Shown in pieces: positions 35,512 to 44,881 of a stretch of DNA of 55,448 nucleotides (within the stretch, counting starts at the first letter, position 1; every line of letters begins with the position of its first letter). Position numbers and translations under genes: made by a program. Source of the stretch: an uncultured Collinsella sp. (GTDB taxonomy: Bacteria > Actinomycetota > Coriobacteriia > Coriobacteriales > Coriobacteriaceae); contig UQIS01000010.1 of NCBI GenBank assembly GCA_900541245.1, positions 1 through 55,448 on the forward strand, read 5' to 3'. The notes under the pieces are model-generated. The model saw only the letters and a program-made list of their open reading frames with translations, did no database searches and was not told the origin of the DNA.

Positions 35512-35691
35512 ATGCCCGTACCTAAACAAAAGCAGGGTCGTATTCGCACCCATACCCGTCGTTCCGCCAACATGAAGATCTCGGCTGCGGCTCAGTCCAC
35601 GTGCCCCCGTTGCGGCGCTGTTAAGCTCCCGCACCACGTGTGCCCCAGCTGCGGTTTCTACAAGGACCGCGAGGTTATCGTTACCGAGTAA
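35512..35691 (+). CDS. rpmF: 50S ribosomal protein L32
   Basis: This short gene encodes 59 residues, MPVPKQKQGRIRTHTRRSAN at the start, with a zinc ribbon formed by Cys31, Cys34, Cys44 and Cys47 (CPRCGAVKLP, VCPSCGFY). AAGGAAGG lies upstream of ATG 35512. The zinc-binding form has all four cysteines, so this is the C+ paralogue. It is followed by a terminator, separating it from plsX. Confidence 0.96.
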   Translation: MPVPKQKQGRIRTHTRRSANMKISAAAQSTCPRCGAVKLPHHVCPSCGFYKDREVIVTE

Positions 35692-35731
35692 CTGTATACT
35701 CTGGATACGATGCCGTTCCAACTGGAACCAC

Positions 35732-35761
35732 AATGGCCGGCTCAATGAGTCGGCCATTTTT
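35732..35761 (+). terminator. Intrinsic terminator of rpmF
   Basis: AATGGCCG (35732-35739) pairs with CGGCCATT (35751-35758) and is followed by TTTTT. Read-through to plsX would still be possible, since plsX begins only 19 bp later and shows no promoter of its own. Confidence 0.8.
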
Positions 35762-35779
35762 GTATAAGGAGCATATGAA

Positions 35780-36799
35780 ATGAGTAACGTTCGCGTTTGT
35801 GTAGACGTTGTGGGCGGAGACGAGAAGCCCCAGGTTGTCCTCGACGGTATCGAGGCTGCGCTCGAGGCAGATTCCGAGATCGAGATTTTGGCCGTCGGTC
35901 CCGCCGAAATCGTCAACCCCTTTGCCGCAGCGCATGCCCGCGTGGAGGCTCTGGAGGCCCCCGATGTCATCAGCATGGAGGACGATCCCATCCGCGCCGT
36001 GATGACCAAGCGCAAGTCCTCGATCGTGCTTGCATGCCGTGCCATTAAGAAGGGCAATGCGGACGCGTTTTTCTCTGCCGGCTCCACCGGCGCCATGACC
36101 GCTGCCGCCACGGCCTACGTCACGCCGTTTAGGTATTTGGCAGAGGGCAAGAAGCAGCCGGTCCGTCCGTGCTTGACCAACGCACTGCCCAATCGTGCCG
36201 GTGGCCTGACGGTGCTGTGCGATATGGGCGCCAATCCCGATGTCACGGTGGACGATATGGTGCGCTTCGCCCAGATGGGCTCTGCCTATGCTCGGGTGGT
36301 TTTGGGCATTGAGCATCCCCGCGTGGGCCTGCTTGCCAACGGCACCGAGGACGAGAAGGGCTCCAACTTTACCAAGTCGTGCTTCCCGGCCATGAAGACC
36401 GCGGTTCCCGGCTTTGTGGGCAACTGTGAGGGCACCGACCTTACGTCGGGCAATTTTGACGTCGTGGTCGCCGACGGCATGTCGGGCAACATCGCGCTCA
36501 AGGCCACCGAGGGCGCTGCCAAGTTTTTGCTGCAGGAGCTCAAGGGTGCCTTTATGGCCTCGCTCGGCACCAAGATCGCCGCACTGCTCATCAAAAAGCA
36601 GATGCGCGAGATCAAAGCCAAACTTTCGGGCGACGCCAAGGGTGGTGCGATCCTGCTGGGCCTGCGCGGTGTCGTGTTGATCGGCCACGGTGCTACGTCA
36701 GTCGAGGCCGTCAAGAACGGTACGCTTGCCGCGGCCCAGGCCGTACGTGCCGGGCTTGTCCAGGACGTTGCCAATTCCATGGACGGTATCGTTTTGTAA
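35780..36799 (+). CDS. plsX: Acyl-ACP:phosphate acyltransferase PlsX
   Basis: The 339-residue protein has the PlsX fold, including VCVDVVGGDEKP at the start (usually AMGGD), FFSAGSTGAMTAAAT (about 93-107), CDMGANPDV and LLANGTEDEKGS. It makes acyl phosphate, the donor for phospholipid synthesis by PlsY. ATG 35780 follows AAGGAG. An overlapping ATG seven bases earlier hits a stop at once. It heads a fatty-acid and RNA-processing operon with acpP, rnc and smc. Confidence 0.93.
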   Translation: MSNVRVCVDVVGGDEKPQVVLDGIEAALEADSEIEILAVGPAEIVNPFAAAHARVEALEAPDVISMEDDPIRAVMTKRKSSIVLACRAIKKGNADAFFSAGSTGAMTAAATAYVTPFRYLAEGKKQPVRPCLTNALPNRAGGLTVLCDMGANPDVTVDDMVRFAQMGSAYARVVLGIEHPRVGLLANGTEDEKGSNFTKSCFPAMKTAVPGFVGNCEGTDLTSGNFDVVVADGMSGNIALKATEGAAKFLLQELKGAFMASLGTKIAALLIKKQMREIKAKLSGDAKGGAILLGLRGVVLIGHGATSVEAVKNGTLAAAQAVRAGLVQDVANSMDGIVL

Positions 36800-36839
36800 G
36801 AGCCCCGTTACGTGGCTCAACCTGTACCGTGTGGGGTAG

Positions 36840-36871
36840 AATCGGAGCCGTATTGCAACGCGGCTCCGATT
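36840..36871 (+). other. Hairpin between plsX and acpP
   Basis: AATCGGAGCCG and CGGCTCCGATT form an 11-bp perfect stem with a 10-base loop and no T run. It probably modulates or protects the transcript rather than ending it. Confidence 0.6.
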
Positions 36872-36913
36872 GCCGTGTTGTGTTGTGTTCCATGACATAC
36901 GAGAGGAAGCGCT

Positions 36914-37156
36914 ATGGACCGCTCCGAAATCTTCGATAAGATCGCCGAAATTGCCGCTGACGTGCTGGGCGTCGATGTCGCCGACATTAGCGACGAGACC
37001 ACTTTTGACGATCTCGATGCCGATTCGCTCGAGCGTCTGCAGCTGGTGACGGCCATCGAGGACGAGTTCGACCTCGAAATCGATGACGAGACCCTGCTGT
37101 CGCTCAACTCTGTCGCCGACGCCGTCGACGCGATCGAAAACGCCAAGGAGGCCTAA
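36914..37156 (+). CDS. acpP: Acyl carrier protein
   Basis: The 80-residue acidic protein has the phosphopantetheine site DADSLERLQL with Ser38, in the typical four-helix arrangement. It carries acyl chains in fatty acid synthesis. It starts at ATG 36914 behind GAGAGGAAG, and its last codons contain the ribosome binding site of rnc. The fakA, plsX and acpP genes together indicate a lipid-supply theme in this region. Confidence 0.95.
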   Translation: MDRSEIFDKIAEIAADVLGVDVADISDETTFDDLDADSLERLQLVTAIEDEFDLEIDDETLLSLNSVADAVDAIENAKEA

Positions 37157-37159
37157 GTC

Positions 37160-37885
37160 TTGGCTTTGTCTGAACGACTCACGCGCGCCCAGGAGATCCT
37201 GGGCCATGAGTTCAATAACAAGGTGCTGCTGCGCGCGGCGCTCACGCATCCCTCGGCCGTCGAGGGTCTGCCGGTCTCTGCCAGCTATGAGCGCCTTGAA
37301 TTTTTGGGCGATTCCATTTTGGGCGCCGTGGTGGCCCGTTCGCTCTTTGAGTCCTATCCCGAGTTTGACGAGGGCAAGCTCACACGCCTGAAGGTGTCCC
37401 TTGTCTCGGGCGCCACGCTGTCCGAGGTGTCGCACGAGCTGGGTATCGACGACATCATCATCTTTGGCGCCTCCGAGACCGGTACCGGCGCGCGCGGCCT
37501 GCACTCGGCGCTCGAGAACGTTTACGAGTCGCTCGTGGGCGCGTTGTATCTGGATGCCGGTTGGGATGCGGCGGCGGAGTTTATCCACCGTACGCTTAAG
37601 CCGCACCTGGCCACCGAGCGTGCCGAGCACCCCGCGAACCCCAAGTCGTTCTTGCAGGAGTGCGTGCAGGCAGACGGCCACGAGCCTCCCGCGTATAAGC
37701 TGGTCGGCTCCGAGGGCCCCGCACATGCGCCCACCTTTACCGCTGTGGTGCTCATCGACGGTATTCGCCAGGGCCGCGGCACCGGTTCCTCTAAGAAGGA
37801 GGCCGAGGGGGCCGCTGCACTCGAGGCGCTCGACCGCATGGGCTACACCACCAACGGCGTGATTCTTAACAAGAAGCCTGTTTAA
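37160..37885 (+). CDS. rnc: Ribonuclease III
   Basis: The start is TTG 37160, with GGAGG nine bases upstream inside the acpP end. The 241-residue product has the RNase III signature ERLEFLGDSILG (44-55), the second acidic site ENVYESLVGALYLD (about 116-129) and a C-terminal double-stranded RNA binding domain (about 160-228). It cuts rRNA precursors and structured RNAs, such as the long hairpins seen elsewhere in this window. The rnc-smc-ftsY-ffh order is conserved in Firmicutes and Actinobacteria. Confidence 0.95.
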   Translation: MALSERLTRAQEILGHEFNNKVLLRAALTHPSAVEGLPVSASYERLEFLGDSILGAVVARSLFESYPEFDEGKLTRLKVSLVSGATLSEVSHELGIDDIIIFGASETGTGARGLHSALENVYESLVGALYLDAGWDAAAEFIHRTLKPHLATERAEHPANPKSFLQECVQADGHEPPAYKLVGSEGPAHAPTFTAVVLIDGIRQGRGTGSSKKEAEGAAALEALDRMGYTTNGVILNKKPV

Positions 37886-37895
37886 GCGAGGAACC

Positions 37896-40800
37896 GTGTA
37901 TCTCAAGTCCCTCACGCTCAAAGGGTTCAAGTCGTTTGCCGACCGCGCCCATATGTCATTTGAGCCGGGCCTGACCGTCATCGTCGGTCCCAACGGCTCG
38001 GGAAAATCGAACATCTCCGACTCGATTCTTTGGGTCCTGGGCGAGCAGAGTGCCAAGCAGCTGCGCGGCCAGGCCATGGAGGACGTCATCTTCTCGGGCT
38101 CGTCGGCGCGCAAGCCGGTGGGTGTCGCCGAGGTCACGCTGGTGCTCGATAACTCGGACCATATGCTGCCCGTCGACTTTGACGAGGTCGCCATTACCCG
38201 TCGCATGTACCGCTCGGGCGAAAGCGAGTACCTCATCAACTCGAGCCCGTGCCGCCTGATGGACATTCAGGACATCCTGCACGATTCGGGCCTGGGCAAG
38301 GATACGCATTCCATCATCAGCCAGGGCAAGCTCGACGCCATTTTGCAGAGCCGCCCCGAGGAGCGCCGCGCCCTTATTGAGGAGGCTGCCGGCATCTCCA
38401 AGCACAAGCGCCGCAAGGAGCGTGCGCTCAAAAAGATTAAATCGATGGACGAGCACCTGACCCGTGCCCGCGACATCAATAAGGAGATCGCCCGCCAGCT
38501 GCGGCCGCTGGAGCGTCAGGTCGATCGCGCGCGCAAGTACAAAGAGCTGTCCTCGCGTGCGAACGAGCTTACGCAGATGCTGGCCGTCGACGAGCTTCGT
38601 TCGCTGCAGTCGCAGTGGAACGACCTGGAGAGCCGCTCCAAGGAGGGCGCTGCCGAGCTTGAGCTTGCGCAATACCGCTTGGGCGAAAAGGAGCGCGAGC
38701 TCGAGAAGCTCCAGGTCATGCTCGAGGAAAAGGGCCTGTTTGTGGGTGATCTGGGCGAGCAGCGCCGTCATATGCAAGACGTGGTCGGCCGCATCAACTC
38801 CGATATGCGCCTGCTTGAGGAAAAGGGCCACAACATGGTGTCGCGCCTGTCCGACATGCGCGGCCAGATCTCGAGCTCCGAGCATCAGCGTCGTCGCGTG
38901 GTTGAGGAGCTCGAGGATGCGCGTGCCCAGCTTGAGGAAGTTACCGGTGCGCACATGCAGGCCCAGGACGACGTTGACGCCGCCGGTCCTGCCGCCGCCC
39001 AGCTCCACGAGCGTCGCGTGGCGCTCGACAATCAGATTTCGCAGCTCACGCGCGAGCAGCGCGATGTGCAGCGTGTGGCCGATAATGCCGCGCTCGAGCT
39101 CGCCAAGGTGAAGGACTCGCTGAGCAACGCCGAGGTCGAGGACAACATGTACGCCTCGCGCCTGGAGCAGATCGACGAGCAGCTCGAGGAGGTCACGGCC
39201 TCGCTCGAGAGCCGTCGCGACCGCGCTGAGGAGCTTGACGGTGCGCTCGATCAGGCCCGCCAGGCCCAGATTGATGCTCGCGAGGCCACCGAGGTCGCCC
39301 GTGCGGCGTTGAAGGACTTGCGTAATCGTGAGAGTGAGGCGCGCAACAAACTTTCCGAGGTGCGCTCGGAGCTTGCCAGCCAAAAGAAGCTCGATGCCCG
39401 CATGGCCGACAGCTCGCCGCTGGTGAGCCGTCTGATGGGCGCGATGGGCGATGATGTCTCGGGTCGTCTAGGCGACGTGCTCGAGGCTCCTCGTGAGCTC
39501 GAGGGCCTGGTCGAGCAGCTGCTTGCTGGCGATATCGATGCCTTGCTGTTTGATGACGCCGCTACGCTTGAGCGCGCCGGTCGTGCGGCTCTGGACCAAA
39601 AGATGACCTCGGGCGAGGCGCTGCTGGTGGGCCGCGGCGTGAGCGGCTCTGCTGCTGCCAAGGGCGCTGCCGGTTCTCGTTTGGTCGACCGTCTGTCCGT
39701 GCGTTCCGGGTATGGCCCGGTTGTCGAGGCCCTGCTCAGTGGCTATTACGTGGTCGATGACTTGGCTGCCGCACTGGCGGCACCAGTCGTTGACGGTGTG
39801 ACCTACGTGACGCCCGATGGCGCCCGCGTGAGCTGTGGAGGCTTGGTGCGTGTGGGTCTCGATGCTGGCGAGGCTTCGGGCGCCTTGGAGCGCAAGCGTC
39901 GTATCCGTGAGCTGGAGGGTCTGGAGCCCGATCTGGCTGCCGTGTTTGAGCACGTGTCGGACCAGGTTGTCGAGGCCAATGCGGCCGTCGAGGAGGCGCG
40001 TGCCGCCGAGGGCGATGCCGCCGGCGAGATCGCCCGTCTTGAGGGAGAGCGCCGCTCGCTGCTTTCCGAGATCGGCCGCTTGGAGCAAAGCGCCAACAAC
40101 GCCGAGGTCGAGCGCGTGCGCATCTCCAAGCGCCGCGAGCAGGCCGCCGAGGCCGTTCGCGCTGCGCGCCCGCGCGTTGACGAGCTCACCCGTTCGCGTG
40201 ACGAGGCCCGCGCGCAGGCAAGCGACCTGGGTCTCCAGATTGCCGAAGCCAACGACGAGCTCGATCGCGTGCGCCGTGACGATTCCGAGGCAGCCGGCAA
40301 GCTCGCCGATGCCAAGGTCCGCCTGGCTCAGACGAGCGAGCGTCTGCGTTCGCTGAAGGGCCGCGTGCCCGACCTGGAGCATCGCCTGGAGGGCATCGAC
40401 CGCCGTATCCGCGGAACACGCCAGGCTTCGCGCTCACTCGAGTTGCTGCGCCTGCGCGTCGATCCCATGCACGAGCGCTATTCGGCCCTGCTGGAGCGCG
40501 CGTCGGATTGGGCCGCGCGCTTGCGTGACCAAGCTTCACTCGAGGAGGCGGACTCAGCCTCGCTCAAGAAGACCATCGAGGACGCCAAGGCCGAGGTCTC
40601 CCGCGCCAAGGAGCGGGTCGATGCCGTCACCGCGACGCAAAACGAGTTCAAGGTCGCACGCGGCAAGCTCGAGGTGCAGGTAGAGGCGGCCATCAAGGCC
40701 ATTACCGCCGATGGCACCACGGTGCTCGAGGAAGCGCTCATGCTTCCTGCGCCCACCGACCGTGACGCCGCTGAGCGCGAGCTCAACCAGCTCGTGCGCC

Positions 40801-41432
40801 AGATCAACAACCTGGGCCCTGTGAACCAGGTTGCCATGGAGGAGTACGAGCAGCTCAAGCGCCGCGCCGATTACATCGAGGAGCAGCTGGCCGATCTGGA
40901 GAGCGCACGCAAGGCGCTCACCAAGATCACGGTGGCCATCGACCGCAAGATGCGTAAAGCCTTCCTGGTGACCTTTGAGAAGGTCGATGCGAACTTCCGC
41001 GAGATCTTCGCCATGCTGTTCCCGGGCGGCCAGGCACATCTGGAGATGACCGACACCGAGCATCCGGCCGAGACGGGCATCGAGGTCGTGGCGCAGCCGC
41101 GCGGCAAGCGCATCAGCAAGATGATGCTCATGTCGGGCGGCGAGAAGAGCCTGACGGCGCTCGCCCTGCTCTTTGCCGTGTATCGCACGCGTACGGTGCC
41201 GTTCTATGTGCTGGACGAGGTCGAGGCGGCACTCGATGACGCCAACCTGTCCAAGCTCATCGGCGCGCTCGATGTTTTGCGTTCCGATACGCAGCTCTTG
41301 GTTATCTCGCATCAGCGCCGTACTATGGAGGACGCTGACGTCCTCTACGGCGTCTCGATGCAAGCCGACGGCGTCAGCCGCGTCGTCTCGCAAAAACTCG
41401 ATCGCGAAACCGGAAAGGTCGTGAATGCATAA
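37896..41432 (+). CDS. smc: Chromosome partition protein SMC
   Basis: The start is GTG 37896. The 1178-residue protein has the ABC head with Walker A GPNGSGKS (31-38), two long coiled coils (about 165-500 and 670-1020) around a hinge (about 510-660), and the C-terminal head with SGGEKS (from 1080) and a Walker B ending VLDEVEAALDD. It organises and segregates the chromosome with ScpA and ScpB, which are not in the window. The stop overlaps the ftsY start (TAATG). Confidence 0.97.
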   Translation: MYLKSLTLKGFKSFADRAHMSFEPGLTVIVGPNGSGKSNISDSILWVLGEQSAKQLRGQAMEDVIFSGSSARKPVGVAEVTLVLDNSDHMLPVDFDEVAITRRMYRSGESEYLINSSPCRLMDIQDILHDSGLGKDTHSIISQGKLDAILQSRPEERRALIEEAAGISKHKRRKERALKKIKSMDEHLTRARDINKEIARQLRPLERQVDRARKYKELSSRANELTQMLAVDELRSLQSQWNDLESRSKEGAAELELAQYRLGEKERELEKLQVMLEEKGLFVGDLGEQRRHMQDVVGRINSDMRLLEEKGHNMVSRLSDMRGQISSSEHQRRRVVEELEDARAQLEEVTGAHMQAQDDVDAAGPAAAQLHERRVALDNQISQLTREQRDVQRVADNAALELAKVKDSLSNAEVEDNMYASRLEQIDEQLEEVTASLESRRDRAEELDGALDQARQAQIDAREATEVARAALKDLRNRESEARNKLSEVRSELASQKKLDARMADSSPLVSRLMGAMGDDVSGRLGDVLEAPRELEGLVEQLLAGDIDALLFDDAATLERAGRAALDQKMTSGEALLVGRGVSGSAAAKGAAGSRLVDRLSVRSGYGPVVEALLSGYYVVDDLAAALAAPVVDGVTYVTPDGARVSCGGLVRVGLDAGEASGALERKRRIRELEGLEPDLAAVFEHVSDQVVEANAAVEEARAAEGDAAGEIARLEGERRSLLSEIGRLEQSANNAEVERVRISKRREQAAEAVRAARPRVDELTRSRDEARAQASDLGLQIAEANDELDRVRRDDSEAAGKLADAKVRLAQTSERLRSLKGRVPDLEHRLEGIDRRIRGTRQASRSLELLRLRVDPMHERYSALLERASDWAARLRDQASLEEADSASLKKTIEDAKAEVSRAKERVDAVTATQNEFKVARGKLEVQVEAAIKAITADGTTVLEEALMLPAPTDRDAAERELNQLVRQINNLGPVNQVAMEEYEQLKRRADYIEEQLADLESARKALTKITVAIDRKMRKAFLVTFEKVDANFREIFAMLFPGGQAHLEMTDTEHPAETGIEVVAQPRGKRISKMMLMSGGEKSLTALALLFAVYRTRTVPFYVLDEVEAALDDANLSKLIGALDVLRSDTQLLVISHQRRTMEDADVLYGVSMQADGVSRVVSQKLDRETGKVVNA

Positions 41433-42349
41433 TGGGATTCTTCGATGCTCTCTCGCGCGGACTTGAACGCAGCCGCGAGGCCCTCAACGAGGTCTTTTAT
41501 TTTGGCGGCGAGGTCGACGAGGATTTTTGGGAGGACCTAGAGGACACTCTCGTCATGGGTGACATGGGTGCCGAGGTCGCCATCCAGGTCTCCGATGACC
41601 TGCGCGATGCCGCGGCCAAGAAGAACCTCAAGACCGCCCCGCAACTCCGTCGTGCCCTGGCCGAGCAGCTCGAGCAGCATTTTGTGCCCGCTGTGCGCGA
41701 TCCGTTCGCCGACACGCCGAGCTGCGTGCTGTTTGTCGGCATCAACGGCGCCGGCAAGACCACCACGGTCGGCAAGATTGCGAGCGCCATGGCCGCCCGC
41801 GGCAAGAACGTGGTGATCGGTTCGGCCGACACCTTCCGCGCCGCCGCCATCGAGCAGCTCGATGTGTGGGGCCAGCGCGCCGGCGTCCCCGTCATCAAGC
41901 GCGACCGCGGCTCCGACCCGGCAAGCGTTTGCTATGACGTGCTCGACGAGGCCGATAAGCGCGGCAGCGACCTGGTGCTTATCGACACCGCCGGCCGTCT
42001 GCACACGAGTCCCGAGCTCATGCGCGAGCTCGCCAAGGTGGTCAATGTGACCCGTAAGCGCGCCGCCAATATGGCCGCCGGCCCCATGCCGGTCTCGGTC
42101 GTGCTTGTGATCGATGCGGCCACTGGTCAGAACGGTCTGAACCAGGCGCTCGAGTTTAACGAGGCGCTGGGCCTGGACGGTATTATCATGACTAAGCTGG
42201 ACGGCACGGCTAAGGGCGGTATTGCCATGGCCGTGGCCGAGAAGCTCAAGCTCCCGATCCTGCGCATCGGCGTGGGCGAGCAGGTCGATGACCTGCAGGA
42301 GTTTAACGCCAAAGATTTCTGCCGCGCCCTGGTGGGCGAGTCCAATTAA
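41432..42349 (+). CDS. ftsY: Signal recognition particle receptor FtsY
   Basis: The 305-residue protein has a short N domain and the GTPase NG domain with GINGAGKT (103-110), SADTFRAAAIEQL, and LIDTAGRL. The acidic A domain is nearly absent, as in many Gram-positive FtsYs. It receives SRP-bound ribosomes at the membrane. Together with ffh 10 bp downstream it supplies both GTPases of the pathway. Confidence 0.95.
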   Translation: MGFFDALSRGLERSREALNEVFYFGGEVDEDFWEDLEDTLVMGDMGAEVAIQVSDDLRDAAAKKNLKTAPQLRRALAEQLEQHFVPAVRDPFADTPSCVLFVGINGAGKTTTVGKIASAMAARGKNVVIGSADTFRAAAIEQLDVWGQRAGVPVIKRDRGSDPASVCYDVLDEADKRGSDLVLIDTAGRLHTSPELMRELAKVVNVTRKRAANMAAGPMPVSVVLVIDAATGQNGLNQALEFNEALGLDGIIMTKLDGTAKGGIAMAVAEKLKLPILRIGVGEQVDDLQEFNAKDFCRALVGESN

Positions 42350-42359
42350 GGAGTGACTA

Positions 42360-43835
42360 GTGTTTGATTCTCTGAGCGATCGCCTCAACGACACATTTGA
42401 CCGCCTGCGTGGCAAGGGCAAACTGACCGAGGCCGATATCACCTCGGCCATGCGCGACATTCGCATGGCGCTGCTCGAGGCCGACGTCAACTTCAAGGTC
42501 GTCAAGGAGTTCGTCGCCAAGACCAAGGAGCGCTGCATGACCGCCGAGGTCATGGAGTCGCTGTCGCCGGCGCAAAACGTCGTCAAGATCGTGCTCGACG
42601 AGCTCACCGAGATGCTTGGCTCAACCGAGAGCAAGCTCGTCTTTAGTAACCGCATCCCCAATGTCATCATGCTTGTGGGTCTGCAGGGCTCCGGTAAGAC
42701 CACGGCTGCCGTAAAGCTGGCCTACCTGCTCAAGAAGCAGGGCCGCTCGCCGTTGCTCGCCGCGTGCGACGTCTACCGTCCCGCTGCTGCCGACCAGCTG
42801 GCCACGCTCGGTGGCGAGATCGGCGTGCCGGTCTTCCGCGGTGACGGCGCGCACCCGGTCGACATCGCCAAGGGCGCCATCCAGGAGGCCGTCGACCACC
42901 TGCGCGACGTGGTCATCGTCGATACCGCCGGTCGTCTTCAGATCGATGAGCAGATGATGCAGGAGGCCGTCGACATCAAGAAGGCCGTCAAGCCCGACCA
43001 GGTGCTGATGGTCGTCGACGCTATGACCGGCCAGGACATCGTCAACGTTGTCTCGACGTTTGCCGAGCGCACCGACTTTGACGGCGTGATCATCTCCAAG
43101 CTCGACGGCGATGCTCGTGGCGGCGGTGCGCTTTCCGTGCGCCAGGTGACCGGCAAGCCCATTAAGTTCGTCAGCATGGGCGAGAAACCCGATTCGCTGG
43201 AGCCGTTCTACCCCGACCGCATGGCCAAGCGAATCTTGGGCATGGGCGATGTTGTCGGCATCATCGAGAAGGCCCAGGAGGCGGCCGACGCCGAGCAGCT
43301 CGAGGCTGCCGAGCGTATGCTGCGCGAGGGCTTTACCATGAACGACATGCTCGACCAGATGAAGGCCGTCAAGAAGATGGGCGGCATGAAGGGCATCCTG
43401 GGCATGCTCCCCGGCGGCCAGCGTGCGCTCAACCAGATGGGTGGCAACCTGGACGAAGGCATCTTCGACAAGAACGAGGCCATCATCATGTCGATGACCA
43501 AGGAGGAGCGCCTTCGTCCCTCCATCATCAACGGTCAGCGTCGCGCCCGCATCGCCAAGGGCGCCGGCGTGACCCCCACTGAGGTCAATAGCCTTATGAA
43601 GCAGTGGGGCGAGATGAATAAGATGATGGGCCGCATGCGCTCGATGGCCAATCAGGCGCAGGCCGGCGGCAAGAAGGGCAAGAAGGGTAAGAAGGGCAAA
43701 AAGATGCGCATGCCCAATATTCCCGGTCTGGATGCCATGGGCCTGGGCGGCATGGGCGGACTTGGGACGGGCGGTCCTAAGTCCGATATGGATCTGCTGC
43801 GCCAGATGGAAGCGCAGATGCGCAATAAGAAGTAA
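42360..43835 (+). CDS. ffh: Signal recognition particle protein Ffh
   Basis: The start is GTG 42360 behind AAGGAG. The 491-residue product has the NG GTPase domain with GLQGSGKT (107-114), DVYRPAAADQL, and VDTAGRL, then the Met-rich M domain (about 300-430) that binds signal peptides and SRP RNA. A repeated lysine-glycine stretch (KKGKKGKKGKK, about 430-441) and a Gly/Met tail extend the C-terminus. No SRP RNA gene was found in the window. Confidence 0.96.
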   Translation: MFDSLSDRLNDTFDRLRGKGKLTEADITSAMRDIRMALLEADVNFKVVKEFVAKTKERCMTAEVMESLSPAQNVVKIVLDELTEMLGSTESKLVFSNRIPNVIMLVGLQGSGKTTAAVKLAYLLKKQGRSPLLAACDVYRPAAADQLATLGGEIGVPVFRGDGAHPVDIAKGAIQEAVDHLRDVVIVDTAGRLQIDEQMMQEAVDIKKAVKPDQVLMVVDAMTGQDIVNVVSTFAERTDFDGVIISKLDGDARGGGALSVRQVTGKPIKFVSMGEKPDSLEPFYPDRMAKRILGMGDVVGIIEKAQEAADAEQLEAAERMLREGFTMNDMLDQMKAVKKMGGMKGILGMLPGGQRALNQMGGNLDEGIFDKNEAIIMSMTKEERLRPSIINGQRRARIAKGAGVTPTEVNSLMKQWGEMNKMMGRMRSMANQAQAGGKKGKKGKKGKKMRMPNIPGLDAMGLGGMGGLGTGGPKSDMDLLRQMEAQMRNKK

Positions 43836-43858
43836 CGACTGGTAGAGTCGTGTATGGC

Positions 43859-43894
43859 GAAGGCCGCCTGGATGGTATTCCAGGCGGCCTTCGT
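43859..43894 (+). terminator. Terminator hairpin of the smc-ftsY-ffh operon
   Basis: A perfect 15-bp stem (CGAAGGCCGCCTGGA with its complement) closes a 6-base loop. There is only a weak T run after it. It separates the operon from the convergent DUF134 gene and may serve both. Confidence 0.75.
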
Positions 43895-43950
43895 CGTTGG
43901 TGCGTTATATGTTGTGTGAGCAGACGCGTGATGGCATCGATTGCCTGCTG

Positions 43951-44715
43951 TTAGTGGCAGCTGCAGCCCTCGTGACCCTCGTTCTCGTGATGGCCGTGGC
44001 AACCGCAGGATCCGCCGTGCTCATGGATGTGCTCGTGGTCGTGGCCATGGCAATCGCAGGTGGCCTCGCCGGTCTGCGCGAGCGTGCCGGCAATGAGGGC
44101 CTCGACGCAGGCATCGCAGCTGCCCTGGGCGCCCGCATAGACCGTGATGCCGGCTTGGGCAAGCGCGTTGATAGCGCCGCCGCCGATACCGCCGCAAATG
44201 AGCGTGTCAACGCCACCTTTGGCAAGCAGGCCCGCCAAGGCGCCGTGGCCGGTGCCGCCGGTGCCTACGACCTGCTCGTTGAGCACCTTGCCATCCTGGA
44301 TGTCGTAGATCTTGAACTGCTCGCTGCGGCCAAAGTGCATAAAGATGTTGCCGTTGTCGTACGTCGTTGCCACCCTCATGGTGTCGACCTCCTTTGCTGG
44401 CCATGCGGCCGTTGTCGTGGTGATGGGGGAGTATGCGATATTGCCGCCCTCGATAACGAGCGCCCGTCCGTTGACCAGCGCATCGGCCACCTTGCGATGC
44501 GCGCGGCTGCAGATTGCCGTCACCGTGGCGCGGGCAATGCCCATGTGTTGGGCGACTGCCTCTTGGTTAAGGCCTTCCAAGTCGCACAGGCGCAGCACCT
44601 CGAGCTCGTCGACTGTCATATCGATGGCATCGCCGCTCGCCAGGCCATCGGGGGTAAAACCGCGATATTCGGGGATGATCCCGACGCGGCGCAGTTTCTC
44701 GCGTCTTCCTGCCAT
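43951..44715 (-). CDS. DUF134 helix-turn-helix fused to a NifX-type domain
   Basis: ATG 44715 was chosen, with AAGGAG upstream. The 254-residue protein has two parts. Residues 1-95 are DUF134, a DNA-binding domain with LEGLNQEAVAQHMGIARATVTAICSRA-type helix-turn-helix. Residues 112-215 match the dinitrogenase iron-molybdenum cofactor domain (MRVATTYDNGNIFMHFG, ICGGIGGGAINAL). A C-terminal tail of about 35 residues is packed with His and Cys (HGHDHEHIHEHGG, CSCH) and probably binds metal. The fused form suggests a metal- or cluster-sensing regulator. Two identical-looking operators flank its promoter. Without nif genes nearby, a nitrogen fixation role is unlikely. Confidence 0.85.
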   Translation of the reverse strand: MAGRREKLRRVGIIPEYRGFTPDGLASGDAIDMTVDELEVLRLCDLEGLNQEAVAQHMGIARATVTAICSRAHRKVADALVNGRALVIEGGNIAYSPITTTTAAWPAKEVDTMRVATTYDNGNIFMHFGRSEQFKIYDIQDGKVLNEQVVGTGGTGHGALAGLLAKGGVDTLICGGIGGGAINALAQAGITVYAGAQGSCDACVEALIAGTLAQTGEATCDCHGHDHEHIHEHGGSCGCHGHHENEGHEGCSCH

Positions 44716-44729
44716 GCGCACTCCTTATC

Positions 44730-44794
44730 TGACATATGTCAACAATAGAATAGCGAACGTGCAGATTTGCGCAATGAATTTCTGGCATATGTCA
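44730..44794 (-). promoter_or_regulatory. Promoter with two TGACATATGTCA operators
   Basis: On the minus strand, TTGCGC (44769-44774) and TATTCT (44747-44752), 16 bp apart, form a promoter for the DUF134 gene. TGACATATGTCA (44730-44741) is a perfect 12-bp palindrome between the -10 and the start. TGGCATATGTCA (44783-44794), with one change, lies upstream of the -35. The centres are 53 bp apart, about five helical turns, which suits looping or cooperative autoregulation by the DUF134 protein itself. Confidence 0.75.
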
Positions 44795-44881
44795 GAAAAT
44801 GAGGGCTTATGTTTGGGCTGTGGGGCCGCGTGCGCCTGGGCTACAATGAATCTCGCTTGTAGGCGACTGACAGGAGGGTCA

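Noticed and set aside
42360..43835. SRP RNA gene near ffh
   Set aside because: The conserved SRP RNA apical loop (GGAA tetraloop with its asymmetric loop) was not found in the adjoining gaps.
43897..44748. A plus-strand gene opposite the DUF134/NifX fusion
   Set aside because: The minus strand has clear domains, a promoter, operators and a ribosome binding site; the plus-strand frame has none of these.
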